Source of the DNA: Treponema sp. OMZ 838 | GTDB taxonomy: Bacteria; Spirochaetota; Spirochaetia; Treponematales; Treponemataceae | Direction: 5' to 3' | Assembly (NCBI RefSeq): GCF_000775995.1 | Contig: NZ_CP009227.1 | Coordinates: 1,426,001-1,490,000 of the forward strand | Length of the DNA: 64,000 bases | Shown: positions 53,469 to 61,107 of the stretch, piece after piece | How the letters are laid out: every line of letters begins with the position of its first letter | How positions within the stretch are numbered: position 1 is the stretch's first letter | Made by a program: the position numbers and the translations under genes | The notes under the pieces: model-generated | Database searches by the model: none | The model's input: the letters and a program-made list of their open reading frames with translations, nothing else | What the model was told of the DNA's origin: nothing

Positions 53469-53618
53469 GGACGCTGTGCGTCCCTCCAACGGGGCGGCGG
53501 AGCATCCGCCTGTTGTCCGGCGCACAGCGCCGTCCAACACGCGAATTAAGCTGACTGCGAAGCTCAAAAGCCTAAAGGCTTTCTCCCTTCTTGCAGCTTA
53601 TCCGCCGCCCCGTTAGGT
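53463..53618 (+). other. Cassette 7: gene-less mini-cassette
   Basis: From the crossover in attC 6 to that in attC 7 there are only about 150 bases, 87 of them attC 7. The ~70 remaining bases contain an inverted repeat (GACGCTGTGCGTCC ... GGCGCACAGCGCC) and no gene. Confidence 0.65.
53532..53618 (+). repeat. attC site 7 (third family)
   Basis: GTCCAAC ... GTTAGGT, 87 bases; GCGAATTAAGCTGACTGCGA pairs with TTGCAGCTTATCCGC, with AAGCC/GGCTT at the tip. Nearly identical to the second half of attC 5. Confidence 0.8.
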
Positions 53619-53679
53619 GCACGTCTTCGGCGGGCGAAGAAAATAATATCTGTAATTATTGATAAAGGAATAAATGTAA

Positions 53680-54237
53680 ATGATTATTGAAAAAATTTGT
53701 GATTATGTAATTGAAATTATTGATGATAGAGAATATTCAGAAAACTCAACAGATAATATAATAATATACAAAAATATTTATAAAACTGATGATGAACGTA
53801 TTAGTACAAAACATGGAATAGTAATAAAGGATAAAAATAATCAGATTCTTTCTAGCGCTATAATGCTTGCAAGTGGCGGAGCAACGGGAATTCATGAGAA
53901 GTCATATATTATCGAGAAAAATAGAATTCTATTGCTTTGCGTCTCAAATTGGTTGCTTTCATTAACAATACCAACTCTTGAATTAAATTGGAAAAAAGAA
54001 ATCGACTCAGTAAGTGCTTTTGGAATCTATAAAATGAATGATGATTATATAGTTCATGGAGAACTTGAAATAAGCAGAATTAATATAAATGGCACAATTA
54101 TTTGGCAAAATTCTGGATCTGATATATTTGTATTGCCGAAAGGAATTAATAATTTCTATATTGAAGATAATAAAATATTTACACAATCTTGGGATGAGAG
54201 AAAATATTGTTTTACTTATGAAGGAAAACTCACCTAA
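53680..54237 (+). CDS. Cassette 8: cytosolic protein of unknown family
   Basis: 185 residues, no signal peptide, beta-rich with repeated short strands (KHGIVIKDKNNQILSSAIML, ELNWKKEIDSVSAFGIYKM, ININGTIIWQ), reminiscent of a small beta-propeller or sandwich. The TAA stop is part of the R'' box of attC 8. Confidence 0.6.
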   Translation: MIIEKICDYVIEIIDDREYSENSTDNIIIYKNIYKTDDERISTKHGIVIKDKNNQILSSAIMLASGGATGIHEKSYIIEKNRILLLCVSNWLLSLTIPTLELNWKKEIDSVSAFGIYKMNDDYIVHGELEISRININGTIIWQNSGSDIFVLPKGINNFYIEDNKIFTQSWDERKYCFTYEGKLT

Positions 54238-54296
54238 CACTCGCTTCAACGCTGACATTGCCTTTGCCACAAATGTAGGTTAAGCGGATGTTAGAC
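54232..54296 (+). repeat. attC site 8
   Basis: ACCTAAC ... GTTAGAC, 65 bases; CGCTTCAACGCTGACATTGC with AATGTAGGTTAAGCG. Confidence 0.85.
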
Positions 54297-54602
54297 CGAT
54301 GCCTTACGGTACGATAAACTGTACCTTTGAAAAATGGTGTGTATTTTTGTAAATTACAGCCTAAAACCCAAATTAATAGCTTAGGCTCTTTGAGTAAACG
54401 ATGTTTTACCATACTGACTAATTAAGTAAGAAAAATAAACTTTTATCTAAGAATTTTAAAACTTATTAAGGAAATTAACGAAATATAAGTCCTTCGGACG
54501 GTCATGGAGAGGCTTTTATTCACAATTAGTAAAATATATGAGAGTCAGGGATTCTGCATTATAACTAACTAAATCATTGTGTGATATGAATGTTTAATCC
54601 AC

Positions 54603-54631
54603 TTGACAGTTTATAAGTATTTTAAGATAAT
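54603..54631 (+). promoter_or_regulatory. Promoter of the Phd/RelE-type pair
   Basis: TTGACA (54603-54608), 17-bp spacer, GATAAT (54626-54631). The upstream ~300 bases of cassette 9 hold no gene but contain the AACGAAATATAAGTCCTTCG motif at 54476-54499 shared with cassette 5. Confidence 0.75.
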
Positions 54632-54634
54632 TAT

Positions 54635-54652
54635 TTCGTAAAATATTACGAA
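54635..54652. promoter_or_regulatory. Palindromic operator candidate
   Basis: TTCGTAA / TTACGAA separated by four bases, just past the -10 and before the antitoxin start; a placement suited to autorepression by a Phd/YefM-type antitoxin. Confidence 0.6.
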
Positions 54653-54666
54653 TATTAGAGGTGTGT

Positions 54667-54912
54667 ATGATTGCTATAAAACCTGTTTCGGATTTGCGTA
54701 ATTATAATGAAGTTTTGCAGGATGTTGCTGATGAATCGCCGGTTTTTCTTACTAGAAATGGCAGGGGATGTTATGCGGTGATTTCTATAAGAGATTACGA
54801 AAAATTGACGGCTACGAAAACTCTTTTTTCTGAATTGCAGAAAGGCGAAGAATCTGCTTTGCAAAACGGATGGCTGGACACAACACAAGTCAGAAAAATG
54901 GCAGGACTTTAA
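54667..54912 (+). CDS. Cassette 9: Phd/YefM-type antitoxin
   Basis: 81 residues from ATG 54667 (GAGGTG upstream). N-terminal MIAIKPVSDLRNYNEVLQDV, SPVFLTRNGRGCYAVIS is the Phd/YefM DNA-binding fold; the C-terminal tail would wrap the toxin. Stop and next start share one base (TAATG). Confidence 0.88.
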   Translation: MIAIKPVSDLRNYNEVLQDVADESPVFLTRNGRGCYAVISIRDYEKLTATKTLFSELQKGEESALQNGWLDTTQVRKMAGL

Positions 54913-55232
54913 TGTTTGAGATAAAAATTGCTCCGCAAGCGGCAGCAGACTTACTTGAAATTAAAAATTATATAGAAAATGAACTTCAAAATCCCATAGC
55001 AGCACATAATACTATTTCAAAAATTATAGAAACTTATGAAAATTTGATGTTCTCTCCAAATGGAGGGATTTCTGTGGAAAAATATGTTTCATTTCCTACC
55101 GATTATAAGTTTGTGCTTGCAAATAATTATTCAATATTTTATAGAATTGAAGACGAAGTTATAAGAATTGTAAGGATTTTGTATTCAAAAAGAGATTTTG
55201 TTCGTGTTTTGTTCGGTGAGAAGACCAAATAG
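54912..55232 (+). CDS. Cassette 9: RelE/ParE-type toxin
   Basis: 106 residues from ATG 54912. FEIKIAPQAAADLLEIKNYI, NNYSIFYRIEDEVIRIVRIL, YSKRDFVRVL follow the RelE/ParE fold (helical hairpin then beta sheet with a late Arg-rich strand). Whether it is an mRNA interferase or a gyrase inhibitor cannot be told. Confidence 0.88.
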   Translation: MFEIKIAPQAAADLLEIKNYIENELQNPIAAHNTISKIIETYENLMFSPNGGISVEKYVSFPTDYKFVLANNYSIFYRIEDEVIRIVRILYSKRDFVRVLFGEKTK

Positions 55233-55233
55233 C

Positions 55234-55296
55234 GTCTAACACCCGCTTCAACCTGACATTGCCTTTGCGGCAATGCAGGTTAAGCGTTAGTTATGT
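55234..55296 (+). repeat. attC site 9
   Basis: GTCTAAC ... GTTATGT, 63 bases; CGCTTCAACCTGACATTGCC and GGCAATGCAGGTTAAGCG arms almost perfect. Confidence 0.88.
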
Positions 55297-55645
55297 GTAC
55301 AGACCACCAAGCACGCAAGTATAATCATAAACAAATTTTACTTTGCAATATTCGTGCCAATTAATTTAAAACACGCGGCAAAGATGTCAAATAAGGAAGA
55401 GATGAATTATGTAATGAAAGCGCTGTGGTTTACCGCGTTTACTGCGAACGGTTGCAAAATTAAATTACAGTCGCTTATTGCAACATTAAACGTAAAGAAA
55501 CTTTCCTCTCAATAATTCGAATTCCGTAAAACCGATTGCCGAACATTCCGGAGCGGCGAGCTGTTTTTTTAATTATCAATGTGTTATTATAGTATCGTAC
55601 TTCGATATGAAGTTTTAATAATTTTTTATACAACAAGGGGCATAT
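55297..55645. other. Leader region before rpiB
   Basis: About 350 bases, no gene. A TATAGT box lies at about 55587 and a GC-rich hairpin with T7 (GAGCGGCGAGCTGTTTTTTT) near 55550. Confidence 0.4.
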
Positions 55646-56098
55646 ATGAAAATCGGATTTGGAAGCGATCATTCGGGAGTTGCATTAAAACATATTTTAA
55701 TGGAGCACGTTCGCAATAAAGGATATGAATGCGTCGATTATGGTGCGGCGGATTCAAAGGTTTCGGTAAACTATGCCGAATTCGGCTTAAAGGTTGCAGA
55801 AGCGATTAAATCGCACGAAGTTGAAAAGGGCATTATGGTGTGCGGATCGGGTGTCGGCATTTCTCTCGCCGCAAACAAAGTTCCTGGAGTGAGGGCTGCG
55901 GCGTGCAGCGAACCGTGTACGGCAAAGCTCGCCGTTGAACACAGCGACATAAACGCAATCGCCATGGGCGTATGTATCGTCGGGCCCGAAGAAGCAAAAA
56001 TGATTGTCAATGCCTTTCTTGATGCCCGCTTTGAAGGCGGCGTATACACGGAACGGGTCGACACTCTTTCCGCTATAGAAAGAAAATACGGCAAATAA
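55646..56098 (+). CDS. rpiB: Ribose-5-phosphate isomerase B
   Basis: 150 residues of the RpiB/LacA/LacB family; GSDHSGVALK with the substrate Asp-His, catalytic Cys in GIMVCGSGVGISLAANK, and SDINAIAMG. Interconverts ribose-5-P and ribulose-5-P. Codon usage and GC are those of the core genome, unlike the cassettes on either side. Confidence 0.93.
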   Translation: MKIGFGSDHSGVALKHILMEHVRNKGYECVDYGAADSKVSVNYAEFGLKVAEAIKSHEVEKGIMVCGSGVGISLAANKVPGVRAAACSEPCTAKLAVEHSDINAIAMGVCIVGPEEAKMIVNAFLDARFEGGVYTERVDTLSAIERKYGK

Positions 56099-56130
56099 AC
56101 ACTGCGGCGAATCGGCGGCATTTGCGGGCT

Positions 56131-57726
56131 CTATCGCAATGCGATTTTTTCTATTTCCGCAGCCAAAATTTTTGCCGATGCCGAATTAAAATGAACGCCG
56201 TCTACGCTTGTGTTCAAACCTCGTGCTTTTGCGAATATGTCTTTACAGAACGGCAACAGCGTCATTATGACGGCATCTATAAGCCTGAACGTAAAACCGT
56301 GTTTCCACGTATAGGTGCGCTTGTCGGGTAGAAGCGTTTCTTTTTGCAGTTTGTATATATCGATAAAAGAATAATTATATTTTTTCGCCAATCGTTTGAT
56401 AACGGCGTTTCTTTGTACAGTCTTTTCGTGCGGAAAATTTTTTAAGTTAATAAACGGTATTCCGAAAACGATTACGCGTTTGTTTTTTTCGGAGCATAAG
56501 TGCAAAAGCCTGTCATATTCGCGTTCAAAGTTATCGTCATTGTCTATGCACCGTTTTATTTTGCAGCGCAGATTCATTGTCAAAAACCAAAATAAAGAAA
56601 GGGATTTTAAATACGGCAGCAGAATATCGTTTGTACCGATTCCGAGGATGAATGTACCGCCCCTGTGTCGGGATTTATCGATTATTTTTTTGAGCTGGTC
56701 GTAAGCGCCCTTAAGCGTGTCGCCGTTTTTTCCTTTGTTTACGGCATGAATTTTTTTGTTTAAAAAATGGATATACGAATAGCCGACATTACCGAATGTT
56801 AAGCTGTCGCCGATACAGATGAGTCTCATTCCACGCTGATTATGGTTCGTTGGAATTCCGGCAAGATATTGATACAACTGAGAGTGCAGAGATCGCATTT
56901 CGTCGGGCGCTTTCATCGAGTGCCGGTACATAAATAAATTTCCGAAGCGGCTTTTAAAAATTTGAGTAAAAACGGCTTGCAGAACCGGAGCCGACAGCAG
57001 TCTCAAAAGGTGCATTTTCGGAGGCGAAAGTTTTACTCCCGAGCGGTACAGTTTTTGAAAGTTGTTTTTTATTTGCCGCGCCGTATCGTTCATAATGCCC
57101 GCTTCTTTCCAAACCGCTTCCGGATTTTCGGCTTTATAATACGCATCGGCAATCGGGACAACCAGAGCCAAGTGACACAACTGCCAGCCGTGCATGTCTT
57201 TTACGATTCGGTACGGCACGTTCACCGTCTTAAAAAGAGAGGCGAGTTTTTTCAGCCGCTCCGATGTGTTCCCGCCGATTTCGGCGAATGTCGTAGTCTG
57301 AATAAGCGGCGGCGTAAAGTCCGCTTTCAGTACGCCGTCTTCATAGCTGCCGCCCGCTCCCGGGAACGCAGGGATAATGCGTCCCTTACCGCACAGGCGC
57401 TCCCAGTCGGCGTAAGGTTCAAGCGTATTGACCATCGTAACGATATTCGGGCTGCCATTCGGCCGGAGTTCTTCGAGCGCCGTATGCACTCGATTTTCTT
57501 TTACCGTCAAAAAAATAAAATCATAGATATCATCGTTTTGCAATTTAGCGATAACTTTAATATTTGCTTTATACTGTTTGCCGTTTTTTTCATACAGCAA
57601 GCCGCGGGTTTTCAATGTTTCGAGTTTTTTCCCTCTTGCGTACACTGTCGTGTCACAGCCTGCTTCGGCGAACGCGTTGGCATACAAACCACCGATTACG
57701 CCTGCACCGTAAATTAAAAGTCTCAT
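56131..57726 (-). CDS. Ketopantoate reductase-like / GDSL-hydrolase fusion
   Basis: 531 residues from ATG 57726 (57768 is a longer in-frame start). The first ~300 residues are ApbA/PanE-like: LLIYGAGVIGGLYANAFAEA, DFIFLTVKENRVHTAL, HGWQLCHLALVVP. From about residue 325 an SGNH/GDSL hydrolase follows: MRLICIGDSLTFGNVGYSY, GGTFILGIGTNDIL and DGVHFNSASAKI with the catalytic Asp/His. The second part begins as if it had once been its own start, so the stop between two genes may have been lost. Confidence 0.8.
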   Translation of the reverse strand: MRLLIYGAGVIGGLYANAFAEAGCDTTVYARGKKLETLKTRGLLYEKNGKQYKANIKVIAKLQNDDIYDFIFLTVKENRVHTALEELRPNGSPNIVTMVNTLEPYADWERLCGKGRIIPAFPGAGGSYEDGVLKADFTPPLIQTTTFAEIGGNTSERLKKLASLFKTVNVPYRIVKDMHGWQLCHLALVVPIADAYYKAENPEAVWKEAGIMNDTARQIKNNFQKLYRSGVKLSPPKMHLLRLLSAPVLQAVFTQIFKSRFGNLFMYRHSMKAPDEMRSLHSQLYQYLAGIPTNHNQRGMRLICIGDSLTFGNVGYSYIHFLNKKIHAVNKGKNGDTLKGAYDQLKKIIDKSRHRGGTFILGIGTNDILLPYLKSLSLFWFLTMNLRCKIKRCIDNDDNFEREYDRLLHLCSEKNKRVIVFGIPFINLKNFPHEKTVQRNAVIKRLAKKYNYSFIDIYKLQKETLLPDKRTYTWKHGFTFRLIDAVIMTLLPFCKDIFAKARGLNTSVDGVHFNSASAKILAAEIEKIALR

Positions 57727-57807
57727 TTGTCGATTGCGGTCTCCTCTGAATTGAAAATTATGCCACAAATAGATTTCAGTATAAAAAAGTAAAATATTGA
57801 TGGAAAC

Positions 57808-58149
57808 TCAACTGCTTTTTCCTTTATGCATTTTATTTAATTCGGCGATATAATTCAAACCAAAAATCTCAATCTCGTCTAATACTTTTCGAAACTGAGT
57901 TCCCAATTTGCTCAAAGAGTATTCAACATGAGGCGGGACTTCGGCAAAGACTTTGCGGTCGATTAGTTTATCTTTTTCAAGCTGACGGAGCTGTCTTGTT
58001 AAAACCGTTCGAGTTGTTGTAGGCATTAATCTTTCGAGTTCATTAAACCTTTTTGTACCCGTACTCAGATGATATAAAATTATAATCGCCCATTTTCCTT
58101 GCAATACTCTTTGAGTAGTAGCGAAGGGACACTTATCATAAATCGACAT
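57808..58149 (-). CDS. HxlR-family transcriptional regulator
   Basis: 113 residues; CPFATTQRVLQGKWAIIILY, RFNELERLM, TVLTRQLRQLEKDKLIDR and VEYSLSKLG are the HxlR winged-helix pattern with its N-terminal Cys, often redox- or aldehyde-responsive. Divergent from the NTF2-like gene, which it may control. Confidence 0.88.
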   Translation of the reverse strand: MSIYDKCPFATTQRVLQGKWAIIILYHLSTGTKRFNELERLMPTTTRTVLTRQLRQLEKDKLIDRKVFAEVPPHVEYSLSKLGTQFRKVLDEIEIFGLNYIAELNKMHKGKSS

Positions 58150-58280
58150 TATAAGAACCCTCTCAAGTATTATATTTGATACTATGTATTATAAATGTTC
58201 GTACTTACAAAATCAAGACTAAAGACTATAATGATACTTAGAGAAGTGAGAAACTTCTAAATATTTACTGGAGGAATGTT

Positions 58281-58676
58281 ATGAAACATGAAGTAATGAA
58301 GGTCTTTGATGCTTATCGAGATGCACTGGAAAAGGGCGATTTTGCGGGAGCTTTTGCAACAATGTCCGATACTGTTGTATGGCACATGGGAGGCGAAAGT
58401 TCGCTTTCAGGCACGATTATAGGGAAACAAGCATTGGGTGAGCGTCTAGGAGAATTCGCAAAAAGAAGCGGTGGCACATTTAAAGTTATTACAAATTGGG
58501 CTGCGAGCAACGAGTGTTTTGTTGCTGCAAGTGTTGTTTCCGTAGCGGAGAGAGGAGCTGATAAGCTCAATGATCCGGGAATTGATCTATTCAAAATAGA
58601 AAATGGCAAGATACAAGAAGTATGGACTTTTGCTGAGCAACAATCGGCAGAAGATAAATTTTGGGATAAAGTATAG
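58281..58676 (+). CDS. NTF2-like (SnoaL-type) protein
   Basis: 131 residues; FDAYRDALEKGDFAGAFATM, VVWHMGGESSLSGTIIGKQA, and GKIQEVWTFAEQQ follow the cone-shaped NTF2-like fold used by small isomerases, hydrolases and binding proteins. AGGAGG-like site (GGAGGAATG). Divergently transcribed from the HxlR gene. Confidence 0.8.
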   Translation: MKHEVMKVFDAYRDALEKGDFAGAFATMSDTVVWHMGGESSLSGTIIGKQALGERLGEFAKRSGGTFKVITNWAASNECFVAASVVSVAERGADKLNDPGIDLFKIENGKIQEVWTFAEQQSAEDKFWDKV

Positions 58677-58721
58677 AATTTTTATGTGTTATAGATTATC
58701 ATAGGAAAATAAATAAAAGAC

Positions 58722-58787
58722 ATCTAACACCCGTTTCAACGCCGACAAATGGGGCAAGCCCGTTTGCAGGTTAAGCGGATGTTAGAT
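58722..58787 (+). repeat. attC site 10
   Basis: ATCTAAC ... GTTAGAT, 66 bases; intermediate between families one and two (CGTTTCAACGCCGACAAATG ... CGTTTGCAGGTTAAGCGG). Confidence 0.85.
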
Positions 58788-58818
58788 GGATGTCCCCGCT
58801 GGGGCGAAGGGAGAAAGG

Positions 58819-59755
58819 ATGAAAAAAAGATTATTGGTAGTGATAATGTATTCATTTGTTTTGTTTTCAATAGCTGCTCAATCTACTAAAGATTATACTA
58901 TTTTTTTAAATATTGTAAAAAAAGAATTAAAAGAAATCCATATACAAAATTATGAAGAACACTTCAATGAACAGTATTTTATTATCAAAGAAAAGAATGA
59001 TTATTTTGATGTTGATACAGAAGTCGGATTGACAAATTTATATAATATCTGTGTACAAAATGATAAATCACAATGGGAGAGTATTATTAAAGACCATTTT
59101 TCTCAAGTCAAAAACGGAAGGGCAGAAGAAAAAGAAATTCTTCCTAAATTAGAAAAAATAGAAACGGGTAAAGAATATCTGAGAATTCGCCTATATCCGA
59201 TTGATTATAAAAAACAGATTTCAAAATCTTCAATAACAGATTGCTCGATGGATGACTATATCGGTGTTGTTGTTATAGATTTTCCCAGTGCAGTAAAAGC
59301 CTTGTCAAATGAATATGTAAAAAAATGGTCAATCAGTGAAAAAGAAATCTTAAAAAATTGCAAAAGAAAATACACTTAAAAACAATACTGAAAAATTTGA
59401 AGTATATAAAATATCAGATACTTTTTCGGTCTCTATAATGCTTTCCAATACAAATATTTTTATTACTTCTTCTATTTATGATTTAAATAAAAAATATAAG
59501 GATCTTTCCGAATATGGTGCCTTTGTAGCTATTCCAAACAGATATAGAATAATTCTAAAAAATATAAATAAAGAAACTTTGAATAATGATATTATACAAC
59601 TGATTGGATTAGTAAATTATATGTATCAACAAGGTCCGGGAAGCATTACCGATGCAATATATTGGTTTGATGGTAAACAATTCTACAAAGTTATCCATAA
59701 TACTTCAAAAGGAATGATAAAACTTCCTGATAAATTAGTGCAAAAATTGAAATAA
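58819..59755 (+). pseudogene. Cassette 11: exported DUF1444-like protein, frameshifted at an A6 run
   Basis: ATG 58819, signal peptide (RLLVVIMYSFVLFSIAAQS). The first frame reads to 59379 with LRIRLYPIDY and VVIDFPSAVKALSNEYVKKW, typical of DUF1444. After six A at 59352-59357 the next frame continues correctly (AKENTLKNNTEKFEVYKIS, YGAFVAIPNRYRIIL) to 59755. One A too many is the likely lesion. Confidence 0.65.
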
Positions 59756-59757
59756 AA

Positions 59758-59824
59758 CCACATAGCACCATTTTCAAAGCCGACAACGGGACAAGCCTAT
59801 TGCGGTTTAAAACAATGTTGTGGC
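59758..59824 (+). repeat. attC site 11 (second family, degenerate R'')
   Basis: CCACATAGC ... GTTGTGG, 67 bases; CATTTTCAAAGCCGACAACG and GCGGTTTAAAACAATG arms. Confidence 0.75.
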
Positions 59825-59854
59825 GATAGGTTGCTGGTTTACCGTAGAGGAAAA

Positions 59855-60604
59855 ATGAAAAGTTTAAGTAGAATTATATTATTTTCTGTTCTATTATTTT
59901 TGTTTATCTCATGTAAAAAAAGTGAAGATAAAGATTTTACTGCTGTAGCAATGGATATAGAAAATTCTGCAAGAGAAGAATTGCTAACCTTTGAAGAAGT
60001 AAGAGAAAGATTAGATTTAAAAAATCCTGAAGTGAAAGAATATTTTAAACCATTTTATGAATCTCTAAAAATATTAGATGTGGAAAATCCTACTGTTGAA
60101 GATCAGATAAAATTATTTTATGAAACAATAAAAGTATTGGAAGAGGAATACTATTTTAATATATTTGATTTTGATTATAAACCAAGCGATGAATTAACAG
60201 AAATATTTCATAAAATATTTTTAGAAGATGAAATTTGGCAGAATATCATTTCGAATTTATATACAAAAGCATCTCAGCAACCGGATAGATTCCTTAATAC
60301 AAGTAAAAGCATAAAGATAAAAGATATCTCAATAGTTTCAATCACTGATAAGGAATGCACTTGTATCGTAAAAGCAGAGGCTTCACATTGGTTTTATGCA
60401 GACCATGGTATGGAGCTTACAAAAAAGGTGTATTTCAAATATTATGATGATATTTGTATAAGTGAAGAAGAATTGGAAAAATTCGGCCAAAAAGCTTTAC
60501 AGGAATATAAGAAGATTGGAGAAGGAAAATTCGCGGGAAACACTATAAAGACAGAAGAAAATCATATATTCCATTTAGTAAAAAAGAAGGAGTATATAAA
60601 ATAA
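59855..60604 (+). CDS. Cassette 12: lipoprotein of unknown family
   Basis: 249 residues; lipobox LFISC with Cys20. Strongly acidic and helical (EELLTFEEVRERLDLKNPEV), with an NTF2-like-looking second half (KDISIVSITDKECTCIVKAE, HWFYADHGMELTKKVYFKYY). Gene start behind AGAGGAAAAA. Confidence 0.65.
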   Translation: MKSLSRIILFSVLLFLFISCKKSEDKDFTAVAMDIENSAREELLTFEEVRERLDLKNPEVKEYFKPFYESLKILDVENPTVEDQIKLFYETIKVLEEEYYFNIFDFDYKPSDELTEIFHKIFLEDEIWQNIISNLYTKASQQPDRFLNTSKSIKIKDISIVSITDKECTCIVKAEASHWFYADHGMELTKKVYFKYYDDICISEEELEKFGQKALQEYKKIGEGKFAGNTIKTEENHIFHLVKKKEYIK

Positions 60605-60651
60605 AAGATTTTGTTTTTAATATTACCTCATTTACAGAAGGCTGAAATATT

Positions 60652-61008
60652 ATGTATAAGAAGAATATTTTAGCTATACCTCAAGGTGATATGATAAATT
60701 ATATTCATGATGGGTGTCTTTCAGAATTTGAAGAATACATTTTAATAAAGGTAAATAATGGGAAGATAATTGAACAAGGGAAATATAATTTAGAAAATTA
60801 TAAAAATAAAAAATACCAAGCATTCGAAAGATTTTATGGTTCTGCTAAGTGTAACGAATCTTTGAAGAAAAATGGAATACAAGATGTATTTAGGACCGAG
60901 CCTTTTTGATATAACTCAAAAATATATAAAAGAATTACGGGATAATAATTACGAGGGCTACAATACTGATACGTACGAACTATTTGTAAAAATCATATTA
61001 AAGAAATT
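60652..61008 (+). pseudogene. Cassette 12: second gene, frameshifted
   Basis: ATG 60652 reads 85 codons (ILAIPQGDMINYIHDGCLSE, YKNKKYQAFERFYGSAKCNE) to 60909; the +1 frame from about 60883 continues (YLGPSLFDITQKYIKELRDN, YEGYNTDTYELFVKIILKKL). No signal peptide; family unknown. Confidence 0.5.
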
Positions 61009-61009
61009 G

Positions 61010-61075
61010 ACAAAACACTTGCTTCAATCTAACATTGTAGATAGATCGTGAATGCAGGTTGAGTAAATGTTATGC
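61010..61075 (+). repeat. attC site 12 (degenerate)
   Basis: ACAAAACAC ... GTTATGC, about 66 bases; CTTGCTTCAATCTAACATTG pairs with GAATGCAGGTTGAGTAA. Confidence 0.7.
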
Positions 61076-61107
61076 GTATACCCCACTGGGACGCTTGGAG
61101 AAAATAA

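Noticed and set aside
53392-53616. 74-codon frame within attC 6 and attC 7
   Set aside because: It is composed of attC arms and the mini-cassette repeat; the protein has no gene-like features.
56962-57717. 251-codon frame opposite the reductase-GDSL gene
   Set aside because: Shadow frame; the minus-strand product has clear domains along the same bases.
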